Source: Streptomyces sp. LBL (lineage in GTDB: Bacteria; Actinomycetota; Actinomycetes; Streptomycetales; Streptomycetaceae). Taken from it: a stretch of DNA of 64,000 bases. The position numbers and the translations under genes were made by a program. Below the pieces are notes generated by a model that worked only from the letters and a program-made list of their open reading frames with translations, ran no database searches and had not been told where the DNA came from. The stretch is from NCBI RefSeq assembly GCF_029893585.1, contig NZ_JARXYX010000012.1, forward strand, positions 170,914 to 234,913, in the 5' to 3' direction. Positions 16,314 to 24,861 of the stretch are shown in pieces (within the stretch, counting starts at the first letter, position 1; each line of letters begins with the position of its first letter).

Positions 16314-17608
16314 CCGCCGCACTCGGCACCCCCGCACTCGGCAGCGGTGACCCGGTGGTGGTGGTCGGCGGCGGGGTCGTCGGGCTGTGCACGGCGTACT
16401 ACCTGGCCGCGGCCGGGCTGCCCGTCGAGGTCGTCGAACGGCGCGGCCTGGGCTCCGGGGCCTCCCGGGGCAACGCGGGCTGGGTCTGCCTCAGCCATTC
16501 GACGCCCGTCCCGGCCCCCGGCGTGGTGCGCTTCGCGCTCCGCTCGCTGGGCCGCCCGGACTCGCCGCTGTACCTGCGCCCCCTCCCCGACCCCGCGTTC
16601 GTACGGTGGTTGTGGCGGTTCTGGCGCAGCAGCACCCCGGACGCCTTCCGGCGCGGATACACGGCGATCGCCGAGTTGAACCGCACCACCTTCGACCTCT
16701 TCGACGGCCTGCGCGCGGCCGGCGTCGAGACGACCCTGACCCGGCCCGGCATGGTGCACGCCTTCCTCTCCGCGGCCGAGGCCCGTCGCCACCTCGCCGT
16801 CCAGCGGGAGATGGCGGACGGCCGCTATCCGCTGCCCGACGCCGTCACCACCGGCGACGACGCCCGGCTGCTGGACGACGCGTTGTCGAGCGGGGTACGC
16901 GCCGCGTACCTGGTCGCGGGAGAGGGCGTGGTGGACCCGGAGGCCTTCGCCCAGGGGCTCGGCGAGGCGCTCACCGCGTCGGGGGTGAAGGTCCACGAGC
17001 ATGCCGAAGTCACCGGGTTCCGGTCCCCGGCCGGACGCGTCACCGGGTTGCGCACCACCCAGGGCGACATTCCCTGCGCGGCCGTCGTCATCGCCGCCGG
17101 GATGCGCTCCTCGCGCCTGCTGAGCGACCTCGGACAGCCGCTGCCGCTCCAGGCGGGCAAGGGCTACAGCTTCTCGGTCGACCTGGACCCGGCCCCCCGG
17201 CACACCCTGTACTTCGGGGAGCGCCGGGCCGTCGCCTCACCGATCGGCACCACCACGCGGATCGGCGGCACGATGGAACTCAGCGGCAACAACAACCGAC
17301 TCGACTGGCGCCGGGTCGTCGCCGTCGCCCTCGCCAGCCGGCACTACCTGGGCCCCTGGTTCGACGATCCGGACGACCTGGTCACCCTGATCCGCGACCC
17401 CTGGGTCGGCGGCCGGCCCTTCCTCCCCGACGGGCTCCCGGTCATCGACCGTGTACCGGGCCACGACAACGCCTTCGCGGCCACCGGCCACGGCATGCTG
17501 GGCGTCACCCTGGGCCCGGTCACCGGCCACCGACTCGCCGAGTTCATCCGCACCGGCCGCCGACCCGAGGCCCTCGGCCCCTTCCGTTTCGGCCGGCTGC
17601 GCGGCTGA
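16310..17608 (+). CDS. DadA-like FAD-dependent amino-acid oxidoreductase
   Basis: 432 residues, GTG overlapping the ATPase stop (GTGA). Rossmann FAD motif VVVVGGGVVGLCTAYYLAAAG (about 12-32) followed by GSGASRGNAGWVC, typical of the DAO/DadA family; C-terminal GHGMLGVTLGPVTG closes the FAD site. The family oxidises D-amino acids or secondary amines such as proline derivatives. Its place as last gene of an amino-acid import operon suggests it oxidises the imported compound. Substrate not determined. The 103 bp to the next gene contain nothing I recognise. Confidence 0.85.
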   Translation: MTAALGTPALGSGDPVVVVGGGVVGLCTAYYLAAAGLPVEVVERRGLGSGASRGNAGWVCLSHSTPVPAPGVVRFALRSLGRPDSPLYLRPLPDPAFVRWLWRFWRSSTPDAFRRGYTAIAELNRTTFDLFDGLRAAGVETTLTRPGMVHAFLSAAEARRHLAVQREMADGRYPLPDAVTTGDDARLLDDALSSGVRAAYLVAGEGVVDPEAFAQGLGEALTASGVKVHEHAEVTGFRSPAGRVTGLRTTQGDIPCAAVVIAAGMRSSRLLSDLGQPLPLQAGKGYSFSVDLDPAPRHTLYFGERRAVASPIGTTTRIGGTMELSGNNNRLDWRRVVAVALASRHYLGPWFDDPDDLVTLIRDPWVGGRPFLPDGLPVIDRVPGHDNAFAATGHGMLGVTLGPVTGHRLAEFIRTGRRPEALGPFRFGRLRG

Positions 17609-17711
17609 GCTCAGTCGTAGGTCGTAGAAGGACGGCAATCCGCACCCCCTTCAACCCCATGAGCCCCATCAATCGCTCCGACGCGCACCGACCTCATGCG
17701 GCAAACCACCG

Positions 17712-18197
17712 TCAGACAGCAACCACATGCACGTCCGGCGGAGCCAACACCGTCAGGTACGCGCGCATGTCGTCCGGGTCGCTGGTGAAGATGACCGCGC
17801 TGCCGTGCCGGGCGGCGGCGAGGGCCACCCAGGCGTCGACGGCGTCCGGCCGCTTCTTCGTCGGGAGGGCCGCCTGCCCCAGCGCCGTGCCGATGCGCCG
17901 CCAGTCGACCAGGTCCGGGCCCGTGGCGCAGGCCAGGCACTCCGGGCGGCCCGCCTTCGTCTCCCGCATCGGCGGCTCGGACGTACGGGCCTGACGGACG
18001 GTGCAGTCCTTGAGCGCCCCGGACAGGGAGTGCACCAGCGCCGGACGGGGGCGCCACACCTGGGCAAGAACCGGGCCAAGCACCAACGCTCGGTGCGGGG
18101 CCGCCCGCAGTCCTTCATGGAGCGCCATCGCCTTCGCCTTGCGATCGGCGAGCGCGATGAGCATGCCACTGTCATAGACCGGCACTCGAGCGCTCAC
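17712..18197 (-). CDS. PIN-domain ribonuclease toxin (VapC-like)
   Basis: 161 residues. PIN acidic residues are visible: the first Asp in VYDSGMLIALAD (near residue 9) and a C-terminal cluster in DAVDAWVALAA and FTSDPDDM. PIN toxins cleave RNA with Mg2+. The start overlaps the stop of the upstream ribbon-helix-helix gene by 4 bp, the usual antitoxin-toxin arrangement. Whether it inhibits growth is unknown. Confidence 0.8.
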   Translation of the reverse strand: MSARVPVYDSGMLIALADRKAKAMALHEGLRAAPHRALVLGPVLAQVWRPRPALVHSLSGALKDCTVRQARTSEPPMRETKAGRPECLACATGPDLVDWRRIGTALGQAALPTKKRPDAVDAWVALAAARHGSAVIFTSDPDDMRAYLTVLAPPDVHVVAV

Positions 18198-18520
18198 GCG
18201 GCATGCCCCGGCCGCCGGCTCTGCCGGTCCCGGCCGTGAACGAGCCCGAGGGCCTCCTCGACCTCGCAGCGCTCCTGCTCCGTCAGCTCCACCGACGCCG
18301 CGGCGGGCTCTTCGGGCAGATCGACCGCTTCCCGCTCCGCCCGGACGATCAGCGCATCCACCCCGGCGAACTGTTCCTCTATGGCGTCACTCTCAGCCAT
18401 CTGGCGCGTCGCCGCATGCACCAGGTACGCCGAGACATCCATGCCCGACCGCTCCGCGTGCTGTCTGATGCGCTCGGCCTGCGCCTGATCCAGGCTGATG
18501 CTGATCCGGGTCTTCGCCAT
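18194..18520 (-). CDS. Ribbon-helix-helix antitoxin
   Basis: 108 residues. The N-terminal ~45 residues fit an RHH DNA-binding domain (TRISISLDQAQAERIRQH ... SGMDVSAYLVHAATRQM). The acidic C-terminal half (EEQFAG ... LTEQERCEVEEAL) is suited to wrap the PIN toxin encoded next. Expected to repress its own promoter, which lies in the AT-rich stretch just upstream (18521-18545, tatgacgcgtatta). Confidence 0.8.
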   Translation of the reverse strand: MAKTRISISLDQAQAERIRQHAERSGMDVSAYLVHAATRQMAESDAIEEQFAGVDALIVRAEREAVDLPEEPAAASVELTEQERCEVEEALGLVHGRDRQSRRPGHAA

Positions 18521-18656
18521 ACAACAACCGTATGACGCGTATTACGGAGGCGCAAGCGGCGATACCCTACGCTCCCGGTCTGCGGTCCGCCGCGGTGGCC
18601 GCGACGGTGGCGCCGTATCTCCGGACACCCTGACGCACCCGGGTCCGGTGAAACGT

Positions 18657-18694
18657 GATGACGCCCGCACAGAACTCCCTGTGCGGGCATCATC
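18657..18694 (-). terminator. 16-bp stem-loop downstream of msrB
   Basis: Arms 18657-18672 and 18679-18694 pair over 16 bp with one G-T type mismatch around a 6-nt loop (aactcc). It lies 25 bp beyond the msrB stop and separates it from the toxin-antitoxin operon. Confidence 0.8.
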
Positions 18695-18718
18695 CGGTCC
18701 GTCGTCAGCTGGTTCCGG

Positions 18719-19126
18719 TCAGTTCTCGTCCGTCGTCAGCCGCAACGAGATCGAGTTGATGCAGTACCGCTGATCCGTCGGCGTCGGATACCCCTCGCCC
18801 TCGAAGACATGCCCGAGATGCGACCCGCACCGGGCGCACCGCACCTCGGTCCGCACCATCCCGTGGGCCCGGTCCTCGACCAGCTCGACCGCGTCGGTGT
18901 CCTTCGGATCGTAGAAGGACGGCCAGCCGCAGTGGGACTCGAACTTTGTGGTGGAGGTGAACAGTTCGGCGCCGCAGGCACGACAGGAGTAGACGCCCGT
19001 CGTTTTGGTGTCCGTGTACTCACCGGTGAAGGCCGGTTCGGTCGCCGCCTGGCGAAGCACTGCGTATTCGGACGGAGTCAGTTCCGCGCGCCACTGCTCG
19101 TCCGGCTTGTCGACGTCGTACGACAT
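18719..19126 (-). CDS. msrB: Peptide-methionine (R)-S-oxide reductase
   Basis: 135 residues from ATG 19126. AAGGGG lies 9 nt upstream; a TTG three codons earlier is less likely. Reduces methionine-R-sulfoxide in proteins. Zinc-binding CRAC and CARC pairs (Cys 48/51 and 97/100), the WPSFYDP segment, SHLGHVF and the catalytic cysteine in RYCINSISL (Cys122) are all present. Sits 23 bp after murC, likely in the same transcript. Confidence 0.95.
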   Translation of the reverse strand: MSYDVDKPDEQWRAELTPSEYAVLRQAATEPAFTGEYTDTKTTGVYSCRACGAELFTSTTKFESHCGWPSFYDPKDTDAVELVEDRAHGMVRTEVRCARCGSHLGHVFEGEGYPTPTDQRYCINSISLRLTTDEN

Positions 19127-19149
19127 GAAGGCCAACCCCTTACTGCTGT

Positions 19150-20577
19150 TTACTTCTGTGCGAGACGGTCCAGGATCCGCGGGCCGAGGTCCGTCACGTC
19201 ACCCGCGCCCATGGTGAGAACGAGATCACCGGGCTTCGCCATTCCCGCGACGAGCGCCGGCACCTCGGCCTTGTCGTGGACGGCCGTCACATCGGCGCCG
19301 GCGGCCCGCGCCGCCTCCATGATCAGTTCGCTGGTGATGCCGGGGATCGGGTCCTCACGGGCCGGGTAGATGTCGAGGACGAGCGAGGCGTCCGCCAGGG
19401 TCAGCGCCTGGCCCATCTCCTTGCCCAGCTCCTGGGTGCGGGAGAACAGGTGCGGCTGGTAGACGACCAGGATCCGGGCGTCACCGGCGGCCGCGCGCAT
19501 CGCCTCCAGGTCCGCCGTCATCTCGGTCGGGTGGTGCGCGTACGAGTCGATGACCTGCACCCCCGCCTCCTCGCCCTTCAGCTGCAGCCGCCGCTTCACG
19601 CCCGTGTACGCGGCCAGCGCCGGGGCCAGCTCGGCGGCCGGGACACCCAGCGCCACACCGGCGGCCAACGCGGCGACCGCGTTGTGCGCGTAGTGACGGC
19701 CGGGGACGGAGACGGTGAAGGTGAAGGTGCGCTTGTCACCGCCCTTGCCGTTCGTACCGCCCTCACCGCCCAGCAGGACGGTGACCTCGCTCTTCAGGCC
19801 CTGGGCCACCACGGACAGGATCCGTACGTCGGCGTCCTCGGACTCGCCGTACGTCACCACCCGTACGCCGCTCGCCGCGACCCGGCGGGTCAGCTCCCGC
19901 GCCCCCGCCTGGTCCGCGGCGATCACCAGCGTGCCGCCCTCGACGACCCGGCCCGTGAACGTCTCGAAGGACTCGTAGATCTCGTCCATCGACGCGTAGT
20001 TGGCGTGGTGGTCCAGCTCCACGTTGAGGACGATCGCGACCTCGGGCGCGTACTTGTGGAAGCTGCGGTCCGATTCGTCCGCCTCGGCGACGAAGATCTC
20101 GCCCTCGCCGTGCAGGGCGTTGGAGCCGGGGGCGTCCAGATCGCCGCCGATGGCGTACGAGGGCATCAGGCCCAGTTCGCTCAGCGAGACGGCCAGCATC
20201 GACGTGGTCGTGGTCTTGCCGTGGGTGCCGGCGACCGCGATCGGACGCAGGCCGTCCATCAGCCGGGCGAGCGCGTCCGAACGGTGGACCACCGGGATAC
20301 CCAGCTCGGCGGCCCGCGCCAGCTCCGGGTTGTCGGCCCGGATCGCCGACGAGACGACGACACAGGAGGCGTCGTCGGCGAGGTGCTCCGCGGCGTGCCC
20401 GATGTGCACCGTCGCGCCCAGCGCGCGCAGCGCCTCGGCGGTCTCGGACTCCTTGGCATCGCTGCCGGCCACCCGCGCTCCCCGCTGGGCGAGGATCTTC
20501 GCGATCCCGGACATCCCGGCCCCGCCGATGCCGATGAAGTGCGGTCGGTCCATGGCGGTGGGAAGGCCGGGTGCCAT
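19150..20577 (-). CDS. murC: UDP-N-acetylmuramate--L-alanine ligase
   Basis: 475 residues. Adds L-alanine to UDP-MurNAc in the cytoplasm, first step of the peptidoglycan stem peptide. Seen: N-terminal Rossmann IGIGGAGMSGIAKIL, ATP P-loop GTHGKTTTT, the central-domain LNVELDHHANY stretch and C-terminal DSYAHHPTEM and VYQPHLFSRT, in the Mur ligase order. Start ATG 20577 (MAPGLPTAMDRPHF) has AGGGAG 6 nt upstream; ATG 20553 is an alternative. It lies apart from a typical dcw cluster. Confidence 0.95.
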   Translation of the reverse strand: MAPGLPTAMDRPHFIGIGGAGMSGIAKILAQRGARVAGSDAKESETAEALRALGATVHIGHAAEHLADDASCVVVSSAIRADNPELARAAELGIPVVHRSDALARLMDGLRPIAVAGTHGKTTTTSMLAVSLSELGLMPSYAIGGDLDAPGSNALHGEGEIFVAEADESDRSFHKYAPEVAIVLNVELDHHANYASMDEIYESFETFTGRVVEGGTLVIAADQAGARELTRRVAASGVRVVTYGESEDADVRILSVVAQGLKSEVTVLLGGEGGTNGKGGDKRTFTFTVSVPGRHYAHNAVAALAAGVALGVPAAELAPALAAYTGVKRRLQLKGEEAGVQVIDSYAHHPTEMTADLEAMRAAAGDARILVVYQPHLFSRTQELGKEMGQALTLADASLVLDIYPAREDPIPGITSELIMEAARAAGADVTAVHDKAEVPALVAGMAKPGDLVLTMGAGDVTDLGPRILDRLAQK

Positions 20578-20693
20578 GCGTGTCTCCCTGTACGTGCTGG
20601 GGTGAAGGTTCGGCGACCACACTACTGACACCATCGCACTGCCGTGGCCGACAGGTGAGCCACGGATGAGCCACCGGCGAGGGTGGCGGATCC

Positions 20694-21167
20694 TCAGGCC
20701 TTGCTGTGCGAGAACAGCTTCAGCACCGGTACCCCCACCTTGTGCCGCGCCCGGGACGCCCAGTCCCGGTGGAAGAACTCCTCCACGTAGTGGGGATCCG
20801 TCAGCACGATCACCTCGTCCGCCCGGATCTCGTCCACCAGGGACTTCAGGGCGTCCAGCGGATGATCCTCGATCAGCCGTCCGTCCGCCTCGCTGCCGGA
20901 GACCCGCAGCGCCCGGAGCGACACCTCGAGCGCCAGCTCCGCGGGCCCTCTCGCCTCCTGACCCTCCGGCGTCTCCCGCTCCCGGGCGGCCTCGTCGATC
21001 TCGCCGAGCGCGACGTCGTCGATGGCGCGCAGCAGGCGGTCCGCCTGATCGCCGCGCGCCTGCAGCAGCACATGGAAGGCGATCTGCTCGTCCCCGTGCA
21101 AGGTGGTGACGAACTCCACGTCGGCGGACGTCAGGGCCTTCTCGATCATCAATACGCTTGTGAACAC
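20694..21167 (-). CDS. Conserved protein of unknown function
   Basis: 157 residues, GTG 21167 (ATG 21149 also possible). An alpha/beta pattern with a hydrophobic strand near the end (RADEVIVLTDPHYVEEFFHRD) and a basic C-terminus (VGVPVLKLFSHSKA) is reminiscent of universal-stress or nucleotide-binding folds, but no diagnostic motif is visible. It lies between a RibD-like gene and murC on the same strand. No function assigned. Confidence 0.75.
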   Translation of the reverse strand: MFTSVLMIEKALTSADVEFVTTLHGDEQIAFHVLLQARGDQADRLLRAIDDVALGEIDEAARERETPEGQEARGPAELALEVSLRALRVSGSEADGRLIEDHPLDALKSLVDEIRADEVIVLTDPHYVEEFFHRDWASRARHKVGVPVLKLFSHSKA

Positions 21168-21420
21168 CAGGCGCCCCTTCTCCTTCGAATCCTTCGAAGA
21201 CCCGGCGGGCCGCGCCGGGCTCTGCGGAAACCATCCTGCCCCGTGACCGCACGGGTACTGCCGGATTCAGTGTGCCCGTCGGAAGCCAACCGGAATGGCG
21301 GGTTCTGTCGATATCGGTACCGGCCAGGCCTGTTTCCGCCGGGGGGTACGGTCTTACCCATTTTCGGCCGGGCGGTACGGCCGTACGCGTTCATGGCCGG
21401 GCGGCACGGCCGGACCGGGC

Positions 21421-22209
21421 TCAGGACCGCCCGTACCGGCTGAACAGGAACCCCTCCTCCTCGAGCAGCGACACCAGGCCGAACCGCTGCGGCACCCCGA
21501 CCGACGGTCCCCCGGCGATGCGCTGCGCGTCCCCGGCGGTGAGCATCGGGGCGACGGTCAGACACAGCTCGTCGAGCACCCCGGCCGCCACCAGCTGGCC
21601 GAGCAGTCGCGGGCCGCCCTCGGTCAGCAGCCGGGTGTGGCCGAGGCCGGCGAGGGCCTGTACGGCTCGCGCGGGCTCCACGCCGACGCCGTCACCGGCG
21701 ACCACCACCCGGGCGCCCGCCTTCTCGGCCGCGGCGGTCCGGTCAGGGGCGGCCGCGGCGCCCGTGAGGATCAGAGTGGGGACCAGGGGCGCGGTGAACA
21801 GTGGGAGCGAGAAGTCCAGGTCCAGGCTCGCGCTGACCACCGCGATCGCGGGTACGGGGCCCTGCCTCGCGGCCTCCCGCATCCCGGCGAACTCCGCACG
21901 CGCGCGTGCCGGGCGGTACCCCTCCTGGCGTACGGTCTCCGCGCCGACGACGACCACGTCCGCCAGGGCCCGCAGCGTGCCGAAGATCCGCATGTCGGCG
22001 GCGCTGGAGATGGGCTGCGAACGGCCGTCGTGCTGACCGGCCCCGTCCAGCGTGGACACCATGTTGGCCCGCAGCCAGACCCCCGGCCCACCGCCGCCGG
22101 CCTCCGGCTCGGGATAGGCGTACGCGTCGGCCAGTTCCGCGAGGCTCCACTCGGCGTCCCCCCGGGTCTGGGCGGCTGTCTCGTCGGTCACAGGGAAGAG
22201 GCGTCGCAT
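21421..22209 (-). CDS. RibD C-terminal-like pyrimidine reductase family protein
   Basis: 262 residues from ATG 22209. Resembles the dihydrofolate-reductase-like reductase half of RibD: LRANMVSTLDGAG near the start, ADVVVVGAETVRQEGY (NADPH-binding strand), LLTEGGPRLLGQL and DELCLTVAPML. No deaminase domain, and it is away from rib genes, so a stand-alone reductase of unknown substrate. The 253 bp downstream (21168-21420) contain two near-identical ccgggcggyacggccg copies and no gene. Confidence 0.8.
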   Translation of the reverse strand: MRRLFPVTDETAAQTRGDAEWSLAELADAYAYPEPEAGGGGPGVWLRANMVSTLDGAGQHDGRSQPISSAADMRIFGTLRALADVVVVGAETVRQEGYRPARARAEFAGMREAARQGPVPAIAVVSASLDLDFSLPLFTAPLVPTLILTGAAAAPDRTAAAEKAGARVVVAGDGVGVEPARAVQALAGLGHTRLLTEGGPRLLGQLVAAGVLDELCLTVAPMLTAGDAQRIAGGPSVGVPQRFGLVSLLEEEGFLFSRYGRS

Positions 22210-22368
22210 GTCGTGCAGTGTTCCACGCAGAAGCGAAACGTCACGTCCTGGACAGGGGCCGGGTGGTCCGTAATGCCCCCGAGGGCTTCCCGAGGCCACC
22301 TCCACCGCCCGCCCCGCCACCCACGCCACTCCCCTTGCCCGTCCCCGCAGGGCCTAGCATGGGTAACC

Positions 22369-23484
22369 GTGTCTACCTCCACCTCCGCGTCCGGATCCGG
22401 CCCCATAGCCGGGGTCACCCCGCTGTCCCTGTGCACCCGTGAGCCGCATGTCCCCGCGGACCGGCTGGTCGCCGAGATGGTGCCGCCGCCGCGGTTCGAC
22501 TCGGTGCGGTTCGGGACGTACATTCCGGACCCGAACCAGCCGAGCCAGACCGCCGCGGTCCGGGTTCTGGAGTCCTTCGCCGCCGGACTCGACGGGGCGC
22601 ACGCCACCGGCACCGGCAGGCGCGGCGGCTTCCTCGGCTTCGGGAAGGCACGGAGCAAGGCGCCCAAGACCCCGGCCGGCCCCCGCGGTGTCTACCTGGA
22701 CGGCGGATACGGCGTCGGCAAGACCCACCTGCTGGCATCCCTCTGGCACGCCACCCCGGCCGAGCCCGCGCTCAAGGCCTTCGGCACCTTCGTCGAGCTC
22801 ACCAACCTCGTCGGCGCCCTGGGCTTCCAGAAGACCGTCCAGACCCTCTCCGGCCACCGTCTGCTGTGCATCGACGAGTTCGAACTGGACGACCCCGGCG
22901 ACACCGTCCTCGTGTCGACGCTGCTCGGCAAGCTCGTCGACGCGGGCGTCGCGGTCGCCGCCACCTCCAACACCCTGCCGGGCAAGCTCGGCGAGGGCCG
23001 CTTCGCGGCGGCCGACTTCCTGCGGGAGATCCAGAGCCTGTCCGCCCACTTCCGCGCCCTGCGCATCGACGGCGAGGACTACCGCCACCGCGGGCTGCCC
23101 GCGGCTCCGGCGCCGTTCAGTGAGGAGCAGGTCACCAAGGCCGCGTATGCCACCCCGGACGCCTCCCTGGACGCCTTCCCGCAACTGCTGGACCATCTCG
23201 CCCGCGTCCACCCCAGCCGCTACGGCGCCCTGACCGACGACCTGCGGGCGGTCTGCCTCACCGACGTCCGGGCCGTGCCCGACCAGTCGACGGCCCTGAG
23301 GCTGGTCGTGCTCGCGGACCGGCTCTACGACCGTGAAGTACCGGTCCTGGCCTCGGGGCTGCCCTTCGACCAGCTGTTCAGCGAGGAGATGCTGAACGGC
23401 GGCTACCGCAAGAAGTACTTCCGGGCGATCTCCCGCCTCACCGCCCTGGCACGGGACGCCAAGGGACTGGTCGAGCCGAACTGA
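22369..23484 (+). CDS. zapE: AFG1/ZapE-type AAA+ ATPase
   Basis: 371 residues from GTG 22369. Walker A GGYGVGKTHLL (~115-125), Walker B LLCIDEFELDD, sensor-1 VAATSNTLP and the FSEEMLNGGYRKKYFR C-terminus identify the ZapE/AFG1 family (cell-division-associated ATPase in Gram-negatives, mitochondrial AFG1). The actinobacterial role is unclear. It is divergent from the RibD-like gene. An Arg/Gly-rich insertion (TGRRGGFLGFGKARSK) precedes the P-loop, as is common in actinobacteria. Confidence 0.85.
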   Translation: MSTSTSASGSGPIAGVTPLSLCTREPHVPADRLVAEMVPPPRFDSVRFGTYIPDPNQPSQTAAVRVLESFAAGLDGAHATGTGRRGGFLGFGKARSKAPKTPAGPRGVYLDGGYGVGKTHLLASLWHATPAEPALKAFGTFVELTNLVGALGFQKTVQTLSGHRLLCIDEFELDDPGDTVLVSTLLGKLVDAGVAVAATSNTLPGKLGEGRFAAADFLREIQSLSAHFRALRIDGEDYRHRGLPAAPAPFSEEQVTKAAYATPDASLDAFPQLLDHLARVHPSRYGALTDDLRAVCLTDVRAVPDQSTALRLVVLADRLYDREVPVLASGLPFDQLFSEEMLNGGYRKKYFRAISRLTALARDAKGLVEPN

Positions 23485-23692
23485 CGGCCCTCCAAGCGGT
23501 CTCCAACCGGGCCCAACCGGTCTCCAAGCGGTTTCCAGCCGGTCTGTCGCTGCCTTCAACCCCGCCTCCCGCCGGCTTTCAACCGGCCTCCGACCGGTCT
23601 CCCAACGAGCAACTCCACCAAGATCAAGAGCCGGTTCGCGTCACGAAACTCCGCGCGTTTCAGCCTCTCTTCAGCTCGAAACGTTATGTTAA
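23485..23692. other. Non-coding stretch with repeated ccggtctcc-like motifs
   Basis: After the zapE stop the sequence is rich in imperfect copies of aaccggtctccaa. It then becomes less GC-rich before the promoter region of the carbonic-anhydrase operon. No supported ORF. Confidence 0.5.
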
Positions 23693-23714
23693 CCCTGCAA
23701 ACAACTTTGCAGGG
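23693..23714. promoter_or_regulatory. Perfect 9-bp inverted repeat upstream of carbonic-anhydrase operon
   Basis: ccctgcaaa (23693-23701) and tttgcaggg (23706-23714) are perfectly complementary around caac. The site lies 24 bp upstream of a good -35 box. It looks like an operator or activator site rather than a terminator, as it has only a 9-bp stem and no T tract. Confidence 0.55.
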
Positions 23715-23737
23715 CTAATGTGTTTCTTGACCAGTCG

Positions 23738-23765
23738 TTGACCAACTATTGGTCTGGACTAGACG
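23738..23765 (+). promoter_or_regulatory. Candidate housekeeping promoter
   Basis: TTGACC, a 16-bp spacer and TAGACG fit a streptomycete sigma-HrdB-type promoter. The spacer contains the short palindrome gaccaactattggtc (partly overlapping the -35), which could bind a repressor. The transcript would start about 30 bp before the small secreted protein gene. Confidence 0.5.
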
Positions 23766-23798
23766 CGGGCCAAAGGCGAATCATCTGGAGGGGGGCGC

Positions 23799-24200
23799 AT
23801 GTTCCGAGGTACGACGGTGCGGACCACGTTGGCTCTCCTCACCACCACCCTCCTCGCCCTCCAGTTCTTCGCACCCACCGCGTCCTTCGCAACCGCGCAC
23901 ACGGCCCGTCATGCAGAGGCCAACGCTCAGCCCGGAATCAAGCCCGCCGGCCCCGCCGGCAAGGCACCGCGCGACGAGACCGCCACGCACCGCAACTGCG
24001 ATCCCACGGGAAACCCGACCGGTCCCCTGCGCACCCGCGACCGGCACCGCCCCGTCGACCTCACCCCTGAGCGGCCCGACCGCCCAGCCCTGACCGAGGA
24101 ACCGGCGCACACGGGCACCCAGGTGCCGACCGGTGCGTTCCCACAGCCGAGACCCTCGGCGGCCCACTCCCCGGCCGCGCTCCAGGTCTTCCGCTGCTGA
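23799..24200 (+). CDS. Small secreted protein of unknown function
   Basis: 133 residues with a strong GGAGGGG ribosome site 5 nt upstream of ATG. Signal peptide ~1-33 (hydrophobic LALLTTTLLALQFFAPTASFA). The mature part is Pro/Thr/Arg-rich, low-complexity and ends in ...VFRC. One more cysteine occurs in RNCDPTGNPTGP. It lies 74 bp upstream of the carbonic anhydrase gene and is probably on the same transcript. No family recognised. Confidence 0.7.
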   Translation: MFRGTTVRTTLALLTTTLLALQFFAPTASFATAHTARHAEANAQPGIKPAGPAGKAPRDETATHRNCDPTGNPTGPLRTRDRHRPVDLTPERPDRPALTEEPAHTGTQVPTGAFPQPRPSAAHSPAALQVFRC

Positions 24201-24274
24201 CAGCAGAGCTGTTTCCCCACCTCTGTCATGTACGTCCGACGCGCCATTGCGGCGCGCCAGGAGGAGTCACCGAT

Positions 24275-24853
24275 ATGCAGCCCCTCATCGACAACGCCCG
24301 CATGTTCGGACAGCGCCCTGAGGAGTTCGCCAAGCTGGCCGAAGGCCAGTCCCCGCAGGTCCTGTTCATCACCTGCTCGGATTCCCGGGTCGTCCCGGCC
24401 CTCATCACGGGCGCCCGCCCCGGCGAGCTCTTCGAGCTGCGCACCGCGGGCAACATCGTCCCCCCGTACGCCTCCGAGCACCCCACCAGCGAGGCGGCCA
24501 CCATCGAGTACGCCGTGGAGGTGCTGGGCGTCCGCGACATCGTGGTCTGCGGACACTCGCACTGCGGCGCCGTCGGCGCCCTGGTGCGCGGCGACGACCT
24601 GACCGCCGTACCGGCCGTACGCGACTGGCTCACGCACGCCACCCCGCGCCCCGTGGGCGCGGCCGAGGACCCGGCCGTGGCCGACGGCGTGCAGAACCAC
24701 GCCCTCGCGCAGGTACTGCGCCTGCGCTCGTACCCGTACGTCGACAAGAAACTGGCGGAAGGTCAACTGACCCTGCACGCCTGGTACTACGAGGTACACA
24801 CGGGGTCGGTGCTGACCCACGACCCATCCTCCGACAGCTTCCGGGCACTGTGA
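24275..24853 (+). CDS. Beta-class carbonic anhydrase
   Basis: 192 residues; AGGAGG precedes the ATG. Zinc ligands Cys34 (CSDSR, with the Asp36-Arg dyad), His94 and Cys97 (GHSHCGAV) are intact. Interconverts CO2 and bicarbonate in the cytoplasm. The stop overlaps a GTG of the SulP gene or precedes its ATG by 8 bp, so the enzyme probably supplies or consumes the bicarbonate moved by the transporter. Confidence 0.95.
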   Translation: MQPLIDNARMFGQRPEEFAKLAEGQSPQVLFITCSDSRVVPALITGARPGELFELRTAGNIVPPYASEHPTSEAATIEYAVEVLGVRDIVVCGHSHCGAVGALVRGDDLTAVPAVRDWLTHATPRPVGAAEDPAVADGVQNHALAQVLRLRSYPYVDKKLAEGQLTLHAWYYEVHTGSVLTHDPSSDSFRAL

Positions 24854-24861
24854 GGGCGGCC

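Noticed and set aside
23738..23775. Possible DasR-type operator (tggtctggactagac)
   Set aside because: Only part of the GTCTAGAC-type palindrome matches; kept only as a generic promoter/palindrome region.
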